Assembly: GCF_009730915.1 (NCBI RefSeq)
Contig: NC_052489.1
Location: forward strand, 2,941,622-3,005,621
Length of the DNA: 64,000 nt
Direction: 5' to 3'
DNA from: Dioscorea cayenensis subsp. rotundata
Lineage: Eukaryota > Streptophyta > Magnoliopsida > Dioscoreales > Dioscoreaceae
Of the stretch, positions 58,060 through 64,000 are shown in pieces. Each line of letters starts with the position of its first letter. The stretch's first letter is position 1. Made by a program: the position numbers and the translations under genes. Below the pieces are notes generated by a model. It searched no databases, was not told the DNA's origin, and saw nothing but the letters and a program-made list of their open reading frames with translations.

Positions 58060-60190
58060 ACTGAATAAAGCATTATTTGTCCTCATGCAATCATTTGTGC
58101 TTATTTAAAAAATATCAAACTCAAAATAGCAGAAAAATTCGTATCAGCTAGAAAAACAGATTGGTCATTATTCAAAAAGATTGGTCACCTTTCAATTGTC
58201 CATACTTTGAATTTTCAAGAAATGGAATCAATGATATTGCCAATGCCAATGGAGCATCAAGATTGAAGAAGAATTTATTTATTTATTCATAAAAAGAAGA
58301 AGAATTTATTTACCCTTTTTATTGGACTGTTTCAATGACGTTGAAAAAAAGACCACATGTTTTCAGCTGCATACAAACTAAGGCAAATGTCAAAATAATT
58401 TATATCTTGTTTCACTAGTTCATGTGGTTGTTTTTACTTTCCTCTACTTCCTAGACATATCATAGGAATAAAACATTAGAAAAAAATATATTCTCATTGA
58501 ATTATTGGCTCTGTCTTATCACAAAATCTTTTCATACAATTAGAAAAAATATATTCTCATTGAATTATTGGCTCGGTCTATCACAAAATCTTTTCTTACA
58601 ATTGCTTACGTACATTCACATGACTTTCTTTTTTCTGTTTTTTTTTTTTTCTATAATTGATAGTTTTCGTTTTTTTGTGTTGAAGAATTGACCATTCTAA
58701 GCAAGCCAATGAAAACCAAACAAGCAGATAGTACCCGCCACAACCAAGTTGAAGATAGAAATGAGAGCTGTCACGTCGAGCTGTCTATTAGGACTCTTGA
58801 CCAACCTAGTAAAGAAATAATGTAGATTTTTCCAATGTTTCGTATTTTATAATATCATTCGCATCTATGCAATTGCAAATATCACCGGATATTATTAAAA
58901 AAAAAATCTCATTCATAATTACTCAGTGTTAAAAATACGAAGACAAAACATTATCAACCCAATGACATTGTCATAAAACAGTGATAGGTAAAATGCAATA
59001 TCTTATATCGAAGTACTATAATAATACTGTTTATTATTATTTTTTGAATTAGTTGTGTTTACAATAGCGTTTTGTATTTTTTTTTTCTCTTTAAAAAATT
59101 TATCAACTCAGTATAGTATTTGCTATCTTTGCAAAGAAAAAATAAATAAATAAAATGAAAGAAAAAAAAAAAAGAGAAAGTATAACATGGTAGAATATTT
59201 TATTTGTTTATATAGTCAACCAGGACACCATAACTTCCTAACTCGTAACTCCTCTGCACAATTATAACAATGAGATATTAAACACAATTTGCACCCAAAT
59301 AAAACCCATCATAAGTCCAAATGTAACTCTAGATTTTTTACATGCCATAACTCCTAAACAACTAACTTATTAGCTTGTAACTCCTAAATGAAGTTTTTCT
59401 AGCAATCCACTCTTATTGGATGAACACACTTAATTAGTTAAAAATCATTCACAAATGATAGGGTAATGAAGATTACCAATCAACTAATCTAAGTTTCAAT
59501 GTTAGTTGAAGAGAGTTTGTAGCTTAATTTATTGTAAATGATGGAGCAAATTGTGTTGCCAACAAACTAATCGAAGTTAGATTAATGAGTTGAAGAGAGT
59601 CCGATTGCTTTGACTGGGAACACGACTTTGGAAGTATAGTGAATTTTCCAATCAATTTATTTGGCCTTGCTCTTTTCTTCAATATGTTTTCTTTCTTTTT
59701 AATAATTAATGACTTTGACTTTAGTTTTGAGATTTCACGGACATTTTTGATAGTTTGGGTAGATCTTTGTTATCTTCTAGTGGACACTTTCCGTTCAGCT
59801 ATATTTTCCCCTCCTTCTCTTCTTTGTGTGTTTCTGTTAGTTTTATTATTCCTTTAAAAGTTTATCAGTGACGAATTCCTTTTGTGATTTTCTTGTCATT
59901 TATTTTATTTTGTACATGTTTGTTTGCCGATTCTCTTTTCAATAAATTTGTGGTTTATCGACTTTTATTAAAAAAACTTTTAACTTTGATTAAATAATCT
60001 GTGCGAAATACTATAATTACTTACAATTATTTTCTTTAATTTCAATTTTATTTTACCAATGATTATTGGAATAATTAAAAAAGCAAGGCCTCGATTTATT
60101 GGTCAAAATTTATTAGATATCTACTCTCTTATGATATGAATTATTAAAAAAATATATAAAAGTCTAAATTAAAATAGCAAAAATTGCTTC
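58060..60190 (+). repeat. segmental duplication, copy B (upstream of UGT copy 3)
   Basis: Partner of 52440-55175; blocks listed there. It lacks the Pack-type insertion (empty site about 58585-58605) and instead carries a local 64-bp tandem duplication (58475-58602). Confidence 0.75.
58475..58602. repeat. 64-bp tandem duplication
   Basis: Two adjacent near-identical units starting ATTAGAAAAAA and containing TCTCATTGAATTATTGGCTC and TATCACAAAATCTTTTC. Confidence 0.9.
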
Positions 60191-62280
60191 ACCACAAGAT
60201 ATTATTATTATTTTTTTAGCTAAAACAACTTAATAAAGCCAAAAAATCTAAAAAAAATTTAAAGACACATTCTAAAAGCTAAAGCCACACTTAGCAGCGG
60301 CACGCCGGCACTTAACAACCATCTAAAAGTAGGGTGAGCTTGACTTAGACGACTTTAGGTTAAGGCGGTGGCTTGCAATGAGCTTGGGAGGTGAATAACC
60401 CCCCCCAACCACTGCAAGTTCATATAGAAGATGAAAAATAAAAATATATAAAAAAACAAAATAGTAATTTTATTGGAAAAAATGAGTGTTTGAGATATTA
60501 TTTTGAGAAGAAAGGATGGGATTTTAATGTAGTGGAAAAGTTGGAGAGATTTGGTAGTTTTTGACAAACTTACCAAGGACCCCAAAATCAATTTTTTTCT
60601 TTTTTCAAAAATTATGATGGTGAATTTATTTTGACTTTTGAGGACTTCAAAAAAATATTAATTGTTCAAGAATTAATAAAATAATCTAAAGAACTAGTCA
60701 CTTTAATGCTCTATTTTTCTTTAAAATTGCAAACTACCCAAGCTGAGGAAAGTGGAATAATTTTGTTTTTTAATTAAGATGGATAAACCATTCACCTCAA
60801 CTACTGTCGTGAGGAAAAAAAATCGATCCCATAATCTCTCATTTGAGAATAAAAAGAGTTATCATCCTTTATTTCTTCTAATGTGAAGGTGGGTGGTATA
60901 GAATACTAATGATCCATTATAATTTTTTTTGTTTTAGAATATTATAAAAATTGTTCGTAACTTGAATATTATAAATAAATTATTAAATTATATATATAAA
61001 TAAAAATTAATTATATTATATATATATTATTAGGTATATTGATAAGGTTTTAGAATATTTACACAAATATAAATAATATTAATTATGGCAAACTCAATAA
61101 TATTTGAAATTTACTAAATGTCAGAGCAACATGTGTACATATTTTTGTTTCTAATAAAGTAGTGATTTATTTACTTAAAAAAAGTGTATATATAAAAAGA
61201 TTTGTAGTATTTAAATAGTTTTCTAAAATGACAAGGTAGGAAGAAATTGAAAAAAAACCATAAGTATGATTAATTAGGAAATCTTTTGGGCACTGAAAAA
61301 TAATTTGATTTAATTAATATTATTTTCTGAATTTCTATAAACACCCAAGCTTTTACTGAACCCATCAAATCAATGTTTGGGTCATAATTATTTCTAAAAT
61401 CATCGGAATCCCCTTTTTTTTTTTTTTAATGTTTTTTTTTGGGACAAATGGCTGCATCGGAATCTTTTTTTTTTAATATATTTTTAATGTTCTTTGTTTT
61501 TGGGACAAGTGGTTACCCAAGGGATAGATAAGTATGGTAGTGCATCAATTACGACGGCTTAACAATCTCTAGAAATTTATCATGTAAGACTGACTAACGT
61601 GCTGTGCAATTAGGATCAACCACATACACTTTAAATGATATATAAATGCCCACAAGCCCACAATAATAAATTCCCTCTGCTTTTCATCTGTGGAGGGATG
61701 GAGAATATGGTTCCTTCCATATGAGAGGGAGGGATTAGTAGATAAATAGTAATGATACAATATGTTTATAATTTATTTTTACAGTATTAAATAGTATTGT
61801 GGCACAAGGGATTCAACCCTGCACTATCCACATATCATTCATGGTAACTTCTACCACTAACATATCATGCGGTTGTCTCCTTGGTTTTTTTAAAACCGCA
61901 TTTCATGCAAAAGCTGGATTAGAGGACATGACTATTATGTATACCAACCACAAAAAAAAAATCACAAAATTATAGGAAGAAGAAGGATCTAACATAAAGG
62001 GTTGTATGGTAGATTAGATATTAAAAGATACTAATCAAATATGTGTATAAGCTAAAATACAACTTGCTTAGTTTCATCTCGTCTTAATTAATCTTGATAG
62101 GTACCCAAACGTTGAAATGAATGCATCTTGTATTAATTAACCTTGATAATATCCCAATCATGTCCTCTCCATCCAACCTCACGTAGAAATCAAATGAATG
62201 CAAACAGAAAGCCTTTGTTGCCGTCCTTAGAGAATAATGCCTTACCAAATGCACAAAACTCAGTAAAGAACCCAATATAT
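60191..62280. other. upstream DNA of UGT copy 3, AT-rich
   Basis: No gene recognised. It contains poly-T-rich imperfect direct repeats (about 61400-61515, sharing GCATCGGAATC and TTTGGGACAA.TGG), and a SINE-like scrap at 61745-61885. Confidence 0.45.
61745..61885 (-). mobile_element. possible tRNA-derived SINE
   Basis: On the minus strand a box-A-like GTTAGTGGTAGAAG (61849-61862) precedes a box-B-like AGGGTTGAATCC (61809-61820) by about 30 bases, the arrangement of a polymerase III internal promoter in plant SINEs. The 3' side then turns AT-rich. No target duplication was identified. Confidence 0.35.
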
Positions 62281-62316
62281 GCATGCATGCATGCATGCAT
62301 GCATGCATTTCATTCT

Positions 62317-62351
<35 letters not shown>
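62281..62351. repeat. compound microsatellite (GCAT)7-(CA)n-(TA)n in the UGT copy 3 leader
   Basis: Seven GCAT units (62281-62308) followed by CA repeats (about 62316-62329) and TA repeats (to 62351), ending 43 bases before the UGT copy 3 ATG. The GCAT run creates overlapping CATGCATG words, identical to the RY element bound by plant B3 factors. The TA tract may double as a TATA region. Confidence 0.85.
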
Positions 62352-62394
62352 GTTTAAAGATCAAACCACAAACATTGAGAGGAGATCTATATCC

Positions 62395-63923
62395 ATGGCT
62401 TTGAAACCCCATGCAGTTTGCATGCCATGTCCTGCACAAGGCCACATAAACTCCATGCTTAAGCTGGCCCAGCTCCTCCACTTCAATGGCTTTCACATAA
62501 CATTCGTCCACTCTGAGTTCAACTACAACAGAATCATCAAAGCTAATGGAACTTCTTCTCTCAAGGGATTAGATGACTTCCGTTTTGAGACAATACCTGA
62601 TGGCCTTCCTCCATCTGATGAGAGTGTCAACCAAGATGTAGAATCCCTTGCCAACTCGGTCCAGACGACTTGTGTAATCCCTTTTAGAAACCTCTTGATG
62701 AGGCTATATGATCATCCATTGTCCGGAGTACCGCCAGTGTCATGTATCATCTCCGATTCATTTACTAGCTACACGCTAGAAGTTGCCAAGGAGCTCAATA
62801 TCCCTGACTTCTTCTTCTGTTCTATCAGTGCATGTAGTTACATGGGTTGCATATATTACAAGGAACTCATTGACAGAGGCATCACGCCATTCAAAAGTAT
62901 GCTAGATATATAGCTAGCTTCTCTTGTAATGTATGTACATATAATTCATCTCACATATTTCCTTGTTTAATTTATGTAGGTGAGAGTGATCTCAGTAATG
63001 GATATCTGGATACACCAGTGGAATGGATACCAGGGTTGAAGAACATCCGCTTGAGGGATCTTCCAAGCTTCATTAGAACTACTGATCCAGCTGACAAATT
63101 ACTCAACTTTGTGAACAAAGAAGCGCAGAAAGCATTTGAAGCCACTGCCATTATCCTAAACACTTTCGATGAATTGGAAGATGAAGTTTTGATCGCTATG
63201 GCATCAATTCTCCCTCCCCTCTACACTGTAGGGCCTCTCACCCTACTTAATAGCCAGTTCCCTGTAACTAATGCCACATCAATAGGCTCAAGCTTCTTGA
63301 AAGAGGATGAGAACTGTCTGGAATGGTTAGATAAGAGGGAGACAGGGTCAGTACTGTATGTGAACTTTGGAAGCTTGGCAGTTGTATCACATGAGCAGAT
63401 GATAGAATTAGCATGGGGTTTAGCTAACAGCAAGCATCACTTCTTGTGGATCATAAGGCCAGACCTTTTGAAGGGTGAAGCCGCGGTGCTCCCTGAGGAG
63501 TGGTTGGATGAGATCAAAGAGAGAGGGCTGCTTGCAATCTGGTGTCCACAAGAGAGAGTGTTATCTCATCCATCAGTTGGCGGCTTCTTTACTCATAGTG
63601 GATGGAACTCTACAATGGAGAGTGTGAGTGTAGGGAAGCCAATGATCTGCTGGCCATATTTTGGAGATCAACAAACAAACTGTAAATATGTTTGCAATGA
63701 GTGGGGGATGGGGATGGAGATTGATAGTGAAGTGAAGAGGGAACAGGTTGAGGAACTCATAGTGGAGTTGATGGATGGAGAGAAAGGAAAGGAGATGAAG
63801 AAGAAGGTGGTGGAATGGAAGGAGAAGGCCATGAGAGCTACAGAAGAGGGTGGTTCATCTTTCATGAACTTCAAGAGAGTTATCGATTTGTTGCTCCTCC
63901 CCGGGAAGAAATCTATCTTATAA
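62395..63923 (+). CDS. UGT85-like UDP-glycosyltransferase, copy 3
   Basis: Exons 62395-62896 and 62980-63923 with an 83-bp phase-1 intron, about 481 residues. The frame is open upstream to 62143, but homology begins at [20 protein letters not shown], so that ATG is chosen. Catalytic His17 (PAQGHINS) and Asp121 (CIISDS) are present, as is [16 protein letters not shown]. The PSPG box (about 355-398) reads WCPQERVLSHPSVGGFFTHS then [20 protein letters not shown] and ends GDQQ. The family-typical HCGWN is HSGWN here, and A of ADQQ is G. The C-terminus ends LLLLPGKKSIL. It appears intact. Substrate unknown. Third member of a same-strand tandem array. Confidence 0.93.
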
Positions 63924-64000
63924 TGAGGTTCATTAATATTTGAGAGCTGTTTTAGAAGTAAGGATTTAAGAAATATAAGTTGTAGTAATGTATGTTGGGG
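63924..64000 (+). other. UGT copy 3 3' untranslated region (runs off the window)
   Basis: Follows the stop codon directly. No other signal. Confidence 0.6.

Noticed and set aside
62143..62394. N-terminal extension of UGT copy 3 by an upstream in-frame ATG
   Set aside because: The extension encodes microsatellite-derived repeats (ACMHACMH, YIYIYIY) and has no counterpart in the paralogs. The start at 62395 aligns with family starts.
47121..63923. A complete biosynthetic gene cluster centred on the UGTs
   Set aside because: Only glycosyltransferases are present; no P450, terpene synthase or other pathway gene lies in the window, so this is a tandem array only.

Overview
This is a stretch of nuclear DNA from a flowering plant. 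The genes have GT-AG introns and plant-only families: a QUASIMODO2-type Golgi methyltransferase, an intronless LSD1-like histone demethylase, a PORR organellar RNA-binding protein, a 5'-adenylylsulfate reductase-like thioredoxin protein and UGT85-type glycosyltransferases. The intergenic DNA is very AT-rich and full of class II transposons. I cannot name the species from the sequence alone. One run of exactly 1,000 Ns (40019-41018) is a scaffold gap.

Layout. 1-11.9 kb is a transposon graveyard. It holds a broken hAT element whose right end sits in an LTR fragment, a LINE scrap, a CACTA end carrying a Tourist-type MITE, and a MULE transposase gene with a tandemly duplicated SWIM finger, itself split by a 2.14 kb LTR with a 5-bp target duplication. 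12.7-16.0 kb: APRL gene (minus, four exons). 16.9-19.3 kb: a non-autonomous hAT element with a near-complete 8-bp target duplication, lying between the divergent APRL and PORR genes. 19.7-20.9 kb: PORR gene (plus), followed by about 1 kb of decayed tandem copies of its own 3' end. 22.5-26.3 kb: QUA2 (minus, eight coding exons). 26.3-32.8 kb: intergenic. 32.8-35.2 kb: LDL1 (minus, single exon). 35.5-40.0 kb: degraded element with remnants of a Ulp1/C48 protease and a MULE-type zinc knuckle, running into the gap. 41-46.2 kb: PIF/Harbinger element with both of its genes (DDE transposase and Myb/SANT-like protein), both broken. 47.1-63.9 kb: three same-strand UGT85-like genes, separated by a LINE remnant, a Pack-type element carrying part of a pyruvate decarboxylase gene, a Stowaway MITE and SINE-like scraps.

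How the genes relate. The housekeeping genes are functionally unrelated neighbours: sulfur/redox-type secretory protein, organelle RNA splicing, cell-wall pectin, chromatin. The one functional grouping is the UGT85 array, which arose by tandem duplication: all three genes share the same phase-1 intron, and colinear homologous blocks persist in the upstream DNA of the second and third copies. The first copy is the most diverged, in the acceptor-binding half and in the PSPG box.

The most interesting signals are the captured pyruvate decarboxylase fragment inside a long-TIR element (52.9-54.1 kb), the tandem amplification of a gene's last codons plus 3'UTR (20.8-21.8 kb), and the insertion at 8547-10687 that can be undone on paper to restore a reading frame. 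I found no convincing new defence-like or enzymatic system.
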